DNA of 64,000 bases from CAYPPG01 sp964412555. Its GTDB lineage: Bacteria; Hinthialibacterota; Hinthialibacteria; Hinthialibacterales; Hinthialibacteraceae. The DNA lies in contig CAYPPG010000008.1 in assembly GCA_964412555.1 (NCBI GenBank), positions 62,001 through 126,000 of the forward strand, read 5' to 3'. Positions 43,879 to 53,612 of this stretch are shown one piece after another. The position numbers were made by a program, and so were the translations under genes. The notes under the pieces were generated by a model. The model saw only the letters and a list, made by a program, of their open reading frames with translations, did not search any database and was not told the DNA's origin. Each line of letters begins with the position of its first letter. Position 1 is the first letter of the stretch.

Positions 43879-46341
43879 ATGAATATAGCGTGCCTAGCAA
43901 TGATGTTCATGACCGTTATCGATATGGAGTTCAAACCGCGGATCGTGCAAGAGGACAATCGGATCGTTTTGGAAAATCAATTGATACGGCGTGTATTGGT
44001 GAACGATGGCGAGGTTTGGCGGACGGAATCGTTTTCGCGGGCGGACGGATCGGATGTGCTGCGTGTTGAGAGTGACGAGTTCCTGATTCGCTTGATGGAT
44101 GGGAATGAGTTGACTATTTCAGATTATGTCTGCATTGGCCAACCGGAAATCGGGATTCGGGAAGGCGTGCGGTCAGTGCGAATGCGGTATGAACCGCGAC
44201 AGGTATTACCGGAAGAAGCGCCCTATTTGATCATTGTAGAATACGATATTGATCGATATTTACACAAACGCATTGTTTTACAGATGTCGGAAGGGAGCGC
44301 AGTGGACCGGTTGGAGGTGGAACGCTTTCGGACGGATATGCTGGGCGATCTGGGCGGATTGGGACAACCGATTTTTCTTGGGGATACATGGTTTACCGGT
44401 TTGACGTATCCCGGGAGTCAAACGGAATACAACGGCGGTTTGGTCACACTTGCGCATTATCCCGGTTTAGTGAAGAAGCAAGATGAGGAGGGAAACTGGA
44501 TCATAGAGAGTAAGCAATCGGTCTTCGGGACAGGTCTCAAAGGCGATCCGCTTGAATTGGCGTTCCAAGATTACATTGACGCAATCCGCGTGCGGTACAG
44601 GAATTTGCTTCATTACAACAGCTGGTACGATTTGCAGGGCAATGAATTGACACACGAGAATTTGGTGCATTCGTTTATGGGATTTAAAGAAAATCTACTC
44701 GATCCCTACGAACTTACAATGGATTCGTTTGTGCCGGATGACGGTTGGCAAGAGCCGGATTCGATTTGGGAAGTCCATGAAGGGCGGTTTCCGAATGGCT
44801 TGGCTCCGTTGCGGGATGTGCTCGAAGCGAACGGATCGCGCTTGGGGATTTGGATGCCGTTCAACGGCTTCAATCTTAATGTGAATTGGGGAGTGGAAGA
44901 GAAAGGCTATGGAAAGTCGGATAAGGGGAGATATTACTGCCTCGCCGAACCGAAGTACAACGCCGCCATACACGATGCAGTTCGACGAATCATTTTGGAA
45001 GGGAATTTGAATTATATCAAACATGATTTCAACCAACTGCGCTGCACCGCGGAAGGGCACGGGCATTTGCCGGACGACCGGCATGGTTTCGAGGCGAATC
45101 TGGATGCGGAGTTGGAATTGCTCGCGTATGAAAGGTCTCTGCAGCGGAACATCTTTCTCAATGTGACGTCCTATGTTTGGCATTCGCCGTGGTGGCTGCA
45201 GCATGCGGATACGATCTGGATGGACACCCACGATTTCGGGTATGACAAAACGCAACCCCAACTCGCCCCCCGGGAATGGGCGATGAGTTTTCGGGATGCG
45301 CATATGTATAAGGTTTACAATGAGAGGCGGCACTTAGTCCCCGTTTCCGATATGATGACCTGCGGGATCATCCACGGCCCGCATTGCAAACTCGGCGGCG
45401 ATATGGAGACCTTGCGGGAATGGTCGGATTATGTGGTGATGTTTTTCGGCCGCGGTGTACAACTGCAGGAGTATTACATTACGCCGGATTGGTTGACGCC
45501 GGACCGCTGGGAAATACTCGGTAAGGCGACCAAATGGGCGGTCGAGAATCGGAAACTTTTAGAAAAGACGGTTATGGTTGGCGGCGATGCGCGCAAAGGG
45601 GAAGCATACGGTTATGCGCATTGGAAGGGGGAAGAAGGCCTGTTGGTTTTGCGGAATCCGGATGTGCGGGAACAAACGATCGACGTGCCTTTCGACAAAA
45701 CAACGCATTATCGCGGGGAGAACGGCCGGTCGTATTGGGGACGGGTGATATACCCGTATGTCGAAGCTATCCCGGCAAAGTTCGAATCCGGTAAGCCGAT
45801 TTCGATGGCCGTTCCGGGATGTAGCGTGATGGTGGTCGAGATGCGTCCCGGCAATGTCCCTTCAGCCGAACCGGTGGAACAACTGCAACCAATCGAGTGG
45901 TCCACCGATTTGCGGGTGGAGCAGGGAAGACCGGTGTTTCGTACCACGTTGCAAGTACCTGACGAAGCGATGCAAAGGTGCGATCTGTATTTGATACTGA
46001 CCTGCGGGGGCAAAGTACAATTTCCGAATGTCAAGATGATGGATGTGCAGGTGAACGGGGAAGGTGTCAATACACGAATGGGGTGGCATGAGACTTGGTT
46101 TTTGCAGAGTGTGGATTTACGAGACTGGGCGGGGAAAGAAGTGGAAGTGGCCGTTCAACCGGATGAGGATCAAATTCGTTTGTTTGATGAAAATCAATTT
46201 GAGCTGAATGCTTGGTGGGTAGCGGACCGGGAAGTTGAATCGCCGCATGCGAACAACGGGACGTTGCCGATGGCGATCGGGCAGAATCACCGCAGGATGA
46301 CGGTGGAATTGTTGCCGAAACAGCCGTTTGGCATGCAATAA
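43879..46341 (+). CDS. GH36-like alpha-galactosidase-type glycoside hydrolase
   Basis: Glycosidase of 820 residues in the melibiase clan (GH27/GH31/GH36). An N-terminal beta-sandwich (about 1-250) precedes a (beta/alpha)8 barrel with DSFVPDDGWQEPDSIWEVHE, GSRLGIWMPFNG and LNYIKHDFNQL, where Asp383 fits the clan nucleophile. A C-terminal beta domain follows, with an added module after about residue 690 (RPVFRTTLQVPDEAMQRCDL) that looks like a carbohydrate-binding sandwich. I chose ATG 43879 because GGAGG lies seven bases upstream; the annotated-looking ATG 15 bases earlier overlaps that site. The N-terminus is hydrophobic (MNIACLAMMFMTVI) but a signal peptide is not certain. Substrate is probably an alpha-galactoside or alpha-N-acetylgalactosaminide. 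Confidence 0.74.
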   Translation: MNIACLAMMFMTVIDMEFKPRIVQEDNRIVLENQLIRRVLVNDGEVWRTESFSRADGSDVLRVESDEFLIRLMDGNELTISDYVCIGQPEIGIREGVRSVRMRYEPRQVLPEEAPYLIIVEYDIDRYLHKRIVLQMSEGSAVDRLEVERFRTDMLGDLGGLGQPIFLGDTWFTGLTYPGSQTEYNGGLVTLAHYPGLVKKQDEEGNWIIESKQSVFGTGLKGDPLELAFQDYIDAIRVRYRNLLHYNSWYDLQGNELTHENLVHSFMGFKENLLDPYELTMDSFVPDDGWQEPDSIWEVHEGRFPNGLAPLRDVLEANGSRLGIWMPFNGFNLNVNWGVEEKGYGKSDKGRYYCLAEPKYNAAIHDAVRRIILEGNLNYIKHDFNQLRCTAEGHGHLPDDRHGFEANLDAELELLAYERSLQRNIFLNVTSYVWHSPWWLQHADTIWMDTHDFGYDKTQPQLAPREWAMSFRDAHMYKVYNERRHLVPVSDMMTCGIIHGPHCKLGGDMETLREWSDYVVMFFGRGVQLQEYYITPDWLTPDRWEILGKATKWAVENRKLLEKTVMVGGDARKGEAYGYAHWKGEEGLLVLRNPDVREQTIDVPFDKTTHYRGENGRSYWGRVIYPYVEAIPAKFESGKPISMAVPGCSVMVVEMRPGNVPSAEPVEQLQPIEWSTDLRVEQGRPVFRTTLQVPDEAMQRCDLYLILTCGGKVQFPNVKMMDVQVNGEGVNTRMGWHETWFLQSVDLRDWAGKEVEVAVQPDEDQIRLFDENQFELNAWWVADREVESPHANNGTLPMAIGQNHRRMTVELLPKQPFGMQ

Positions 46342-46705
46342 TAACGAATTTATTAGTAATATGAGGCGTTCGCAGAGGGATTCCCTCTGTTGAATGTTTT
46401 TGCACACCAATCCTGTTCTCATTGAAACGTAGTGTTCCAATCGTATCTTTTCCGTTCTTCCAATTCGAATTCGGTTTTCGTCCGGCTGAATCGTTTTTGT
46501 TTTTATTCGATATCCTGAATCCTTTCTTGTAGTTTTGTTGGGCGCCCAACGTTTTTGTTTTCTTCGGCAAGGCAAATTATGGGCGACTACGTTTTGTGTG
46601 CGCATGGCGGGAATGATGGCCAGCCCATGCGTTTGCATTGGCGGTTTCAGCTTGCGCCTCCGCGTCCTGCAGTTGACCCGGTGTATTGGAAGGAGGATCG
46701 AGGAG

Positions 46706-46731
46706 CAGGGGCAGACGTCGCATTGCCCCTG
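46706..46731. repeat. Family-C palindrome
   Basis: caggggca / tgcccctg, perfect 8-bp stem with a 10-base loop. Confidence 0.75.
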
Positions 46732-46822
46732 TTACCCTTTTACAGCCACCACGCTGTGATCATGGCTCCCGCCGCAGCACCCTTTTCTCTGCGAGGGGAA
46801 CTGTCCATTCCAAGCACCGGGG

Positions 46823-46847
46823 CGGTCCGGGTCACCAGCCCGGACCG
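46823..46847. repeat. GC-rich perfect hairpin
   Basis: cggtccggg / cccggaccg, 9-bp stem with 7-base loop tcaccag. No other copy was seen in the window. Confidence 0.75.
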
Positions 46848-47014
46848 GGGAGACTCACCGGCTCTCAACACCTTTTGTTTGTCTGCATCGAACCGTGCCA
46901 GAGTAGACTAATCTTGCCCTGGCTATGCGGTACGAAGCGGGCGGTGTAGTCGTGAGTGGATGCGAAATCAACCTTCACGATTTGTTGGATCGTGCCACTC
47001 TTTTCCATGGGAAA

Positions 47015-47037
47015 AGCAAGCGGGACGCTTGCTTTAC
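47015..47037. repeat. Perfect 10-bp hairpin
   Basis: aaagcaagcg / cgcttgcttt with a 3-base loop. It lies about 150 bases past the 3' end of the TPR/UnbV gene; no T-run follows immediately. Confidence 0.7.
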
Positions 47038-47187
47038 CCAATGGGGTAGATTTCGTTGCTCGACAAAGCGCTTTGTTGCCTGAAAGTTAATACTGCAAGA
47101 TATGTGCCAATTTGAAAATTGTGGTGTAACACTTGGATTTAATTGCATATAGGCACTAATACGATGAAAGTAATTGTAGAGTAACTT

Positions 47188-50100
47188 TTAATTTTGTGTG
47201 ATTTTTTGGGGGATATTCATCGGTTCGTTTGTTTGACGAATCTCTCTTGTATTATAGGTCGCCAAATAGTCGAGATGCTCGGTATCCAACGGATAAAACT
47301 CATCTGGGCCGTAGGGATAGCCGGACATGGCTTTGAAGGGAAGCGGTTCCACGGTGGAGCCATAGGCGGTCAGGTGATCCGCATCTTTGACCCATCCGGC
47401 AAACCGGAGGAAATGGGTTGTGGTTGATCGATCGTTTGCCTTCGTTTGTTCGTTGTTTTGGAACTGCAGTGCGACTTCGTCGCCGTGTTGCATGATGACG
47501 TATTGATCGTCAAAGTCTTGCAGCAACGGGAAAACATCACCGAAACGGGTGAAGAAGCCGGTTTGGTAATCCCAACGGGAATTGGTAAAGCGGACATTGT
47601 AATCGTACCATGTCGGGCCACGGCCGGAAAGGATGTACGGTTTACTGTATCCACCATAGCGAAGATCGGCTGTGAGTAAGGGATGTTTTGTGATTTTGAA
47701 TTCTTTCAAAATCGGTGTGGTATCGACCAGAATTTGATCCCAATGAATTTGTAATGTCGAGACGATGCGGATGGTCCGGTCTTCCGTAGGGAAAATGTTG
47801 GAGATATCGAGGGGCACCGTTTTCAATTTGCCGGCGGGAAAACCCATCGGATTTAGGGCCGTCACCCAGTCGCCTTGTTCATTCTTGACCTGCAGGTACG
47901 GCATGACGAAATCGAGAGATGGGTTTTGTTCAAGTGCAAGGGCTTCGCTGGAACTAGGCCAATCGACATAGCCGGTCATGAACAAATAGATCGTTTCCGC
48001 ATTAGAAAGCGCGCCGAGGTCGATCTCGAAATGATGTTCATTTCCCAAACCGGTGTACCGGCTAGGGCTGAAGGGGCGGGGATAATGATGGTCGTTTTCC
48101 GCCAATAGTTCTGTTACATCGTTGCCGTTTTGATCGACAGCATTCCGCGGGGGACGGGCGTTTGGGGACATGCCGATCAATTTGAATTCAGGGAACGGCG
48201 GCGTGGTGAAGCGTTCATTGACGAATAGATCGATCTCCGATGGATGGGAGACGGATAGGAGTTCCACCTCGTCGAAGTAGATGATTTCGCGTAGTTCCTC
48301 ACGAATGCGGAGTTCCAGTTTGCCGTCTTTGGCCTGCAATTGATCGCCGCGGATGCGGATGAATTCTTCCGGATCGGGCGGGAAATAGCCTCCGCCGACA
48401 TACAAACCGATCGGCGCAGTGCATAATGAGTCGGCGATAAATTCGAATTTGTCCCCGTTCCAGGCATAGACGAAGGCGCAGGAGCCGACATAGCCGGGTT
48501 TTTCGGTAACATGAAGAATCTGGTCGGCGGCCGCATGAATGACATTTTGAAAAATCCCGTTCGGCCACGTCATACGGATCACATCGGTTTGCTCACGGCT
48601 GCCAAGGCCGAGATGGACGGCGGCGGAAGTGATCTCTTTTTTCTGTAAAAAGAGTCCGTCTTTGACGATGACTTTCGAGCCGTAACCGTCTTTCGAATTC
48701 TTGTTGCCTTTGACGGTCATCGAGATCCAATGATTGCGGTTGCCACCGCCGTTCATGAGAAGGGTTAGCTTTCCTTCATCCGATAAGGTAAACACATCCA
48801 AGTCGCCCTCAAAGTCATAATCGGCTGTCAAAACTGGCGACATGCGTTTCAGAGGGATTTCGTGTTCATTCGCTTGAGGCGGCAAAGGGAATTGGTTCAA
48901 GTACAGAACCGGTGAACGCTCGCCGTAATAATCGGCCAGGAAATCATCATACCCGTCGTTATTGGCATCGAAAACGGCACGAATTTGTTTCTGGAGTGGA
49001 TCATCGAGTGTAAACGGTTCTAGGGGCGAAAGCGACCAATCTTCATTCACTCTGAACACCAACGTCTTACCGGTGTTGGAATGTTTTATATTGCTCAAAG
49101 AAACGTTTGTGAAGGCGATATCCATCCGGCGGTCGTTATCGAAATCCCTGCATTCGATTTGCAGGTTTTCCAGCGAAGATTCGTCAAAGGAAAGCGCATT
49201 TGCATTTACTTTCGTAAATCGGTTTTGGCGAAGATTGGAAATAATTTCTAATTGTTTTTTCGAGTTGATGCGTACGAAATCCAGATCGTTGTCGTTGTCA
49301 AAGTCACAGACGGATATGGCAAGCGTGCCTGTCAAGTCGAGTCCTTCGACTTGTCCGGTGATATTCGTGAAACTGCCATCACCATTATTTTGATAGACTA
49401 GGTTGTCTGCATCTTTGCAGGCAAGGATGAGATCCAAGTCGCCTTCATGATCGAAATCCACCCAAACGGCGTCATGGGAGCCACTTTGGGGAAGGCCGAT
49501 GGTTTCGCTGGTATCCGTGAATTCCAGGTTTCCATCATTGCGGAGTAAGATGGTTTTCTCGTTGCCATACAGGAGTAAATCAGGGTCTTCATCATTGTCA
49601 TAATCGGTGTAGGCGCAGCCAGACCAGTAGACCGGTTCCGTGATTTGTTTGGCATGCATTTCCTGATCTTGCAGCACGGCAAAGCAGCCTTTTTCGCTGG
49701 AAACGATGGCTAAAATTTGTTTTTGAATCACATCGGGAATGACGGCAAGGAAGCGGCCCCGTTCGACACCGAGTGCCTCCTGTAATGATTGTTGAAAGGC
49801 GATATTTTCTTGCAGATGGATCGATAAATCCGAGGTGAATTTCAATTGCTCGCTACGGGGGATTTCGAAAACGATAGGACCGAGATAGGTCCCCTCATCT
49901 ACCGCGTCAGGTGGTTTTTGTTCCTCTGTTTGTTTCAACTCGCGGAATTTTTTTTGCAATTCGAGAGCTTTGTTTCGGTTCTTGCTGCGCATGGCATGCA
50001 TCATGAGTTGATAGTAAGAACTGGAATGCTTGGGATCGAGTTCGATGGTTTTTTCGAACCAGGGTACGGCTTCGTCCGCTCGTCCGATTTTGGAGAGGGC

Positions 50101-50556
50101 GAGACCGACGTTGTAAGTCGTAGCCGCGTCAGTGTCGTCTTGTTCGGCTACTTTTTGGAAATAGTGAAGAGCGGAGGTCGAGTCGCCGATCTTTTTGTGG
50201 GCCAAGCCAAGGGTGTAAAACGCGAAGATATTATTCGGATCCAGTTCGAGAGAATTTTCCAACGTTTGGATTGCTTGTTTGTTGTGATCACCATGATAAT
50301 AGGCGATGCCTAAATTCACTCGGTCGGATGCAGATTGGGGCTCCAGCGCGACGGCTTGCTTGTACGAATCGATGGCGTTGGGGAATTCTTCTTCTTCCAT
50401 ATACGCCTGGCCGAGGGCACGAAGACGGTTGAGGGATTTGGTTTCTTCCGCAGTATATCCACTTGTACAGAAGATCGTAAAAACGAGGCAAACTGATAAA
50501 AGAACTGTACATTTCACAAAACACGACAGATTTAAAATTTTCCAACTTTGATTCAT
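47188..50556 (-). CDS. Exported TPR / FG-GAP / ASPIC-UnbV multidomain protein
   Basis: Exported protein of 1122 residues. The signal segment is VKCTVLLSVCLVFTIFC. About five TPR units follow (residues 45-200, e.g. AIDSYKQAVALEPQSASDRV, AVPWFEKTIELDPKHSSSYY). Next comes an FG-GAP/VCBS propeller with repeated calcium-type loops DYDNDEDPDLLLYG, DFDHEGDLDLILA, DFDNDNDLDFV and DANNDGYDDFLAD, then the ASPIC/UnbV module near residue 630 (AAVHLGLGSREQTDVIRMTW). The last 450 residues (FVYAWNGDKFEFIADSLCTA, GGYFPPDPEEFIRI) form a region seen with UnbV in acidobacterial and planctomycete proteins. ATG 50556, with AGGA upstream, is preferred to GTG 50574. Function is unknown; likely surface-bound protein assembly or polymer binding. 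Confidence 0.85.
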   Translation of the reverse strand: MNQSWKILNLSCFVKCTVLLSVCLVFTIFCTSGYTAEETKSLNRLRALGQAYMEEEEFPNAIDSYKQAVALEPQSASDRVNLGIAYYHGDHNKQAIQTLENSLELDPNNIFAFYTLGLAHKKIGDSTSALHYFQKVAEQDDTDAATTYNVGLALSKIGRADEAVPWFEKTIELDPKHSSSYYQLMMHAMRSKNRNKALELQKKFRELKQTEEQKPPDAVDEGTYLGPIVFEIPRSEQLKFTSDLSIHLQENIAFQQSLQEALGVERGRFLAVIPDVIQKQILAIVSSEKGCFAVLQDQEMHAKQITEPVYWSGCAYTDYDNDEDPDLLLYGNEKTILLRNDGNLEFTDTSETIGLPQSGSHDAVWVDFDHEGDLDLILACKDADNLVYQNNGDGSFTNITGQVEGLDLTGTLAISVCDFDNDNDLDFVRINSKKQLEIISNLRQNRFTKVNANALSFDESSLENLQIECRDFDNDRRMDIAFTNVSLSNIKHSNTGKTLVFRVNEDWSLSPLEPFTLDDPLQKQIRAVFDANNDGYDDFLADYYGERSPVLYLNQFPLPPQANEHEIPLKRMSPVLTADYDFEGDLDVFTLSDEGKLTLLMNGGGNRNHWISMTVKGNKNSKDGYGSKVIVKDGLFLQKKEITSAAVHLGLGSREQTDVIRMTWPNGIFQNVIHAAADQILHVTEKPGYVGSCAFVYAWNGDKFEFIADSLCTAPIGLYVGGGYFPPDPEEFIRIRGDQLQAKDGKLELRIREELREIIYFDEVELLSVSHPSEIDLFVNERFTTPPFPEFKLIGMSPNARPPRNAVDQNGNDVTELLAENDHHYPRPFSPSRYTGLGNEHHFEIDLGALSNAETIYLFMTGYVDWPSSSEALALEQNPSLDFVMPYLQVKNEQGDWVTALNPMGFPAGKLKTVPLDISNIFPTEDRTIRIVSTLQIHWDQILVDTTPILKEFKITKHPLLTADLRYGGYSKPYILSGRGPTWYDYNVRFTNSRWDYQTGFFTRFGDVFPLLQDFDDQYVIMQHGDEVALQFQNNEQTKANDRSTTTHFLRFAGWVKDADHLTAYGSTVEPLPFKAMSGYPYGPDEFYPLDTEHLDYLATYNTREIRQTNEPMNIPQKITQN

Positions 50557-50649
50557 CAACTGGTTCCTGTTCACTTCTATGACTCCTATTTTATAATAAA
50601 AAAACTGTGTGATGTGTACTGTTTTGAGGATGGGGAATATGCGTAATAT

Positions 50650-51126
50650 TCACTTTTCAGATTGAGAATCCTCACTTTCGGATGTGACGATTTTCAAATT
50701 CTCTATGCCATTTTGTTGGAATTCTCGATTGTATATCGCTTCCAAGGCACTAAATTTTGTTATTCGTTCTTCCAATCCCATCGATTGGATAGCCTCAATA
50801 CCTTCCTGATTGACAAAATCACGGTTTATTAGGCGTTCAATCAATTCTTCCCAGAATATTTCACTTTCATACTCGTCAATGAATCTATGGCATTCGCTGT
50901 TTTCTTCAAAAAACTCAGTAGGGTAGTAAGTTTTCTCTTTTTCCTCGTAATAGAAGAGATCATCATACCCCATTTTGTGCGCAATGGCAAAGATCTTTTG
51001 TTCTAGATCATCATATTTTTGGGTCTCCGGATCTTCGTAGGTTTTGTGTGCTCTTATGATCCAAGTTCCCACATAGAGGAGTACTAGTAAACTCTCAAAT
51101 TCCTCGTTCGTAATATCGATTTTCAT
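50650..51126 (-). CDS. Hypothetical acidic cytoplasmic protein
   Basis: Product of 158 residues that I do not recognise. It has no signal peptide or membrane helix, is acidic and rich in aromatic residues, and looks alpha-helical (ITNEEFESLLVLLYVGTWII, FWEELIERLINRDF). AAGGA lies 11 bases before the ATG. It sits between tRNA-Gln and the TPR/UnbV gene on the same strand, with no visible functional partner. Real coding is supported by length, composition and lack of a competing frame. Small acidic proteins of this kind can be immunity proteins or anti-restriction factors, but nothing here proves that. Confidence 0.62.
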   Translation of the reverse strand: MKIDITNEEFESLLVLLYVGTWIIRAHKTYEDPETQKYDDLEQKIFAIAHKMGYDDLFYYEEKEKTYYPTEFFEENSECHRFIDEYESEIFWEELIERLINRDFVNQEGIEAIQSMGLEERITKFSALEAIYNREFQQNGIENLKIVTSESEDSQSEK

Positions 51127-51264
51127 GATAACTCATTTCCTTTGAGATTGCAATAAGAACATATAGAAAATTAAGCGAATCAGCGAATCCAGTATATAGG
51201 CGACTTGTTATTTTAAAAAGAAGAAGGAGAAAGGTGAAGTCCGTTTTGAAAAGAGGGATGAAAA

Positions 51265-51338
51265 CTGGGGTGGTAGGACTCGAACCTACAAACTCCGGTT
51301 CCAAAGACCGGTGACTTTACCAATTCGTCTACACCCCA
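51265..51338 (-). tRNA. tRNA-Gln (anticodon UUG)
   Basis: 74-nt cloverleaf on the minus strand. The acceptor stem tggggtg pairs with cacccca, with discriminator G as usual for Gln. The anticodon stem ccggt / accgg carries loop ctttgga, giving anticodon TTG. The T arm contains ggttcgagtcc. The 3' CCA is not encoded. It reads CAA (and, by wobble, CAG) codons. No other tRNA was found in the window. Confidence 0.95.
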
Positions 51339-51518
51339 ACTGTGACGGTAGAATATATTAGTCACCAAAACCAATCTGTCAACAGCCGAATCCACATTTC
51401 TGTCACCTTGTTCAGTGAATCGGGGGATTTATACTATCTCCAAAGTCTTTGGGTGGATGGCGTTTGGAAGAGTTGTTGGCCGCCCAATCATATTCTACTG
51501 AATTTAAAGGAGTTACTT

Positions 51519-51854
51519 ATGTTCGCATTGACGGTATATGCGGCCGAAGCGGCACAAGATGCGCCGCCCCAGCCCGATCCGGGAGCGATGTTCTGGCAGA
51601 CGATTTTGATGTTCGGAATGATTTTTGCCGTGTTCTATTTCCTGCTCATTCGTCCACAGCAGAAACAACGCCAGAAGCATGAAGAGCGGGTGAATCAGTT
51701 GAAAAAGGGGGATAAGGTGATCACAGCCGGCGGGATTCACGGTTCGATTATCGGCTTGAAAGACGATATCGCTGTGGTGAAAATCGCCGAAAATGTTAAG
51801 ATCGAAATTCAAAAATCATCCATCTCCACCATTTTATCAGAAGAACAGAAATAA
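51519..51854 (+). CDS. yajC: Preprotein translocase subunit YajC
   Basis: Small inner-membrane protein of 111 residues that joins SecDF in the Sec translocon. One transmembrane helix (TILMFGMIFAVFYFLLIRPQ) is followed by the family signature RPQQKQRQKHEERVNQLKKG, then the DKVITAGGIHGSIIGL turn and a basic-acidic C-terminus. ATG 51519 is set by GGAG six bases upstream; a longer in-frame reading back to 51342 would run toward the tRNA and lacks a ribosome site. Unlike many genomes, secD and secF do not follow; the next gene is a secreted glycosidase-like protein, about 70 bases on. Confidence 0.92.
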   Translation: MFALTVYAAEAAQDAPPQPDPGAMFWQTILMFGMIFAVFYFLLIRPQQKQRQKHEERVNQLKKGDKVITAGGIHGSIIGLKDDIAVVKIAENVKIEIQKSSISTILSEEQK

Positions 51855-51926
51855 GGTTTTTTTTTCGATTTCGAGTAATAAATTTGCTGATCATATTTTC
51901 TCATCCATCAAAAAGGAGAAGGGATC

Positions 51927-53534
51927 ATGAATCGTTTTGTATCTTTTGTCCTAGTCATTCTTTTCTCGATTCTTGTGATCCCCACTGTTGCGCAGGAGTT
52001 TGTGCCGGTTTGGGCAGCGGGGAATTTACAGAATATTGAATCATTTTCGAGTACGCAAAAGATTGTCGGGACACATTATTTTTATTGGTATGACTATCCC
52101 GATCTGCATTTCTTCGATAATGCCGCCTTGACCGATGATGCCCTTCAGGATCATTTCCCAGTGGCGGAAGAGGTTAGTTTCAACTCGATTGCATGGCATG
52201 CGAAGCAGTTGGAGGATTGCGAGGCGGCGGGGATCGATTTCATTCTGCCGGTGTATTGGGGGGTAGTGGATAACTATTTCCGGCAGGGATTGATCTTCAG
52301 TATTCGAGGACTCGGACCGTTACAAACGGCGATCGAACGGCGGGAGCGGGAAGGCAAACCGTCCCAGAAAATCGCAATGTTTTACGACACGAGTACGCTA
52401 TTGCCAGGCATTCGCGGTGTGGCGGGGCGGTCGGAAAAATATGATTTGCGGGAAATGGAAGGGAAGGATATTTTTTACCGCACGATTCGTGATTTCTTTT
52501 ATCAGATTCACCCGCGTCATTGGGCGGCTATCGATGGGCGTCCGATTATTGTGCTCTATTCCAGCGGATTTGTCGCGCATCATAACCAAAGCACTATCGA
52601 TTATGTCTACGCCCGTTTTCAGCGGGACTTTCATGGTGTTCGCCCCTATATCATCAAAGATAATTCTTGGGGATTTTCGGTCGATGCGACAACCCAATGG
52701 GGAGCGGCTTTGAACGGCCCGAATATCTTTGATACCGTGGCGCAACTCGGCCCCGGTTATAACGATTCCGCCGTGCCCGGCCGTTCGACACCGATTCGGG
52801 ATCGGGAAGGTGGGAATTTTTACCGGAAGGGGTGGATTGAAACACTCAACAGTGATGCCCAGATTGCGTTGCTTGAAACATGGAACGAAATGCACGAAGG
52901 GACAGATATCTGCCACTCGAAGGAATATGGCCGTCAATATATTGAAATCACGCGCGAGTATGCTGATCAATTCAAACGGGGGGAAACATCGGATGAGGAG
53001 ATTGTACTCGAACATCCTGATCTGTTGCCCCGTCCGCCTTCGGATGAAGGGAGTGAATACCGGAACTCAAGATCAGTAGAGATTTCATTGGGAGGAGGCG
53101 GGCAATCGGAGGGAATCAAACTTGTCCGCGGACAACAGGACGGACCGGTGGAGAATGCCGAGATCGACGGTGTGAGTTGTGTCAAAACGCCTACGGCGGG
53201 AAATACGTACATGTATTTTTCCGTAGTCGATCCATTTTATTACGATAACCAAGAAAGCCTTACCGTTGAATATTCGTACTGGGATGAAGGTTTTGCAAGG
53301 CATATGCTGCAGTATGATTCTCATGACCGGTCGGCGACTCTTGACGGTGCCTATAAAGATGCCGCGCCGGTGCAGTGCACGAATACGAAGCAGTGGATTA
53401 AACGGACGGTTCGTTTGCAGGACGCCCGTTTTGTCAATCGTCAAAACGGTGGTTCCGATTTCCGGTTTGCGGTGCTCGATGGATGGCTAGCCATTCGGGA
53501 TGTGAAGATCAGCAAGGAATCAGCCGTGCGGTGA
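51927..53534 (+). CDS. Exported GH99/GH71-like glycoside hydrolase-type protein
   Basis: Secreted 535-residue protein with a signal peptide (FVSFVLVILFSILVIPTVA). The body looks like a TIM barrel of the GH71/GH99-like and DUF5010 kind: HYFYWYDYPDLHFF near the start, CEAAGIDFILPVYWGV, AIDGRPIIVLYSS and ALLETWNEMHEGTDI, the last resembling the WNEWxEG motif of those families, whose Glu is catalytic. A C-terminal part after about residue 385 (QSEGIKLVRGQQDGPVE) may be a small beta-sandwich. GGAG lies ten bases before the ATG. The substrate is unknown; alpha-mannan or alpha-glucan would fit the fold. A family-A'-type hairpin lies just after the stop. Confidence 0.7.
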   Translation: MNRFVSFVLVILFSILVIPTVAQEFVPVWAAGNLQNIESFSSTQKIVGTHYFYWYDYPDLHFFDNAALTDDALQDHFPVAEEVSFNSIAWHAKQLEDCEAAGIDFILPVYWGVVDNYFRQGLIFSIRGLGPLQTAIERREREGKPSQKIAMFYDTSTLLPGIRGVAGRSEKYDLREMEGKDIFYRTIRDFFYQIHPRHWAAIDGRPIIVLYSSGFVAHHNQSTIDYVYARFQRDFHGVRPYIIKDNSWGFSVDATTQWGAALNGPNIFDTVAQLGPGYNDSAVPGRSTPIRDREGGNFYRKGWIETLNSDAQIALLETWNEMHEGTDICHSKEYGRQYIEITREYADQFKRGETSDEEIVLEHPDLLPRPPSDEGSEYRNSRSVEISLGGGGQSEGIKLVRGQQDGPVENAEIDGVSCVKTPTAGNTYMYFSVVDPFYYDNQESLTVEYSYWDEGFARHMLQYDSHDRSATLDGAYKDAAPVQCTNTKQWIKRTVRLQDARFVNRQNGGSDFRFAVLDGWLAIRDVKISKESAVR

Positions 53535-53553
53535 GGAGTCGTATATTCGTATC

Positions 53554-53570
53554 GCCGGTATCCTGCCGGC
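53554..53570. repeat. Palindromic repeat, family A'
   Basis: gccggtatcctgccggc; relatives at 15066 and 62420. Followed by TTTTGTG on the plus strand, so it may also stop transcription of the gene before it. Confidence 0.65.
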
Positions 53571-53612
53571 TTTTGTGTGACGATAAAGTACGTCAAAGCA
53601 TACCTGGCATAT

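Larger units (their letters stand above)
46342..47187. other. Long non-coding spacer, 846 bases, with GC-rich hairpin core
   Basis: Between convergent GH36-like and TPR/UnbV genes. The ends are AT-rich. The middle (about 46535-46960) is clearly more GC-rich than its surroundings and holds two strong hairpins plus a third at 47015. Overlapping short frames there (up to 118 codons at 46555) match nothing I know and share no ribosome site. Candidates are decayed foreign DNA, a structured RNA, or a repeat cluster. Confidence 0.6.

Noticed and set aside
46555..46911. 118-codon frame in the long spacer
   Set aside because: No ribosome site, no recognised similarity, several overlapping frames of similar quality, and it is interrupted by hairpin repeats.
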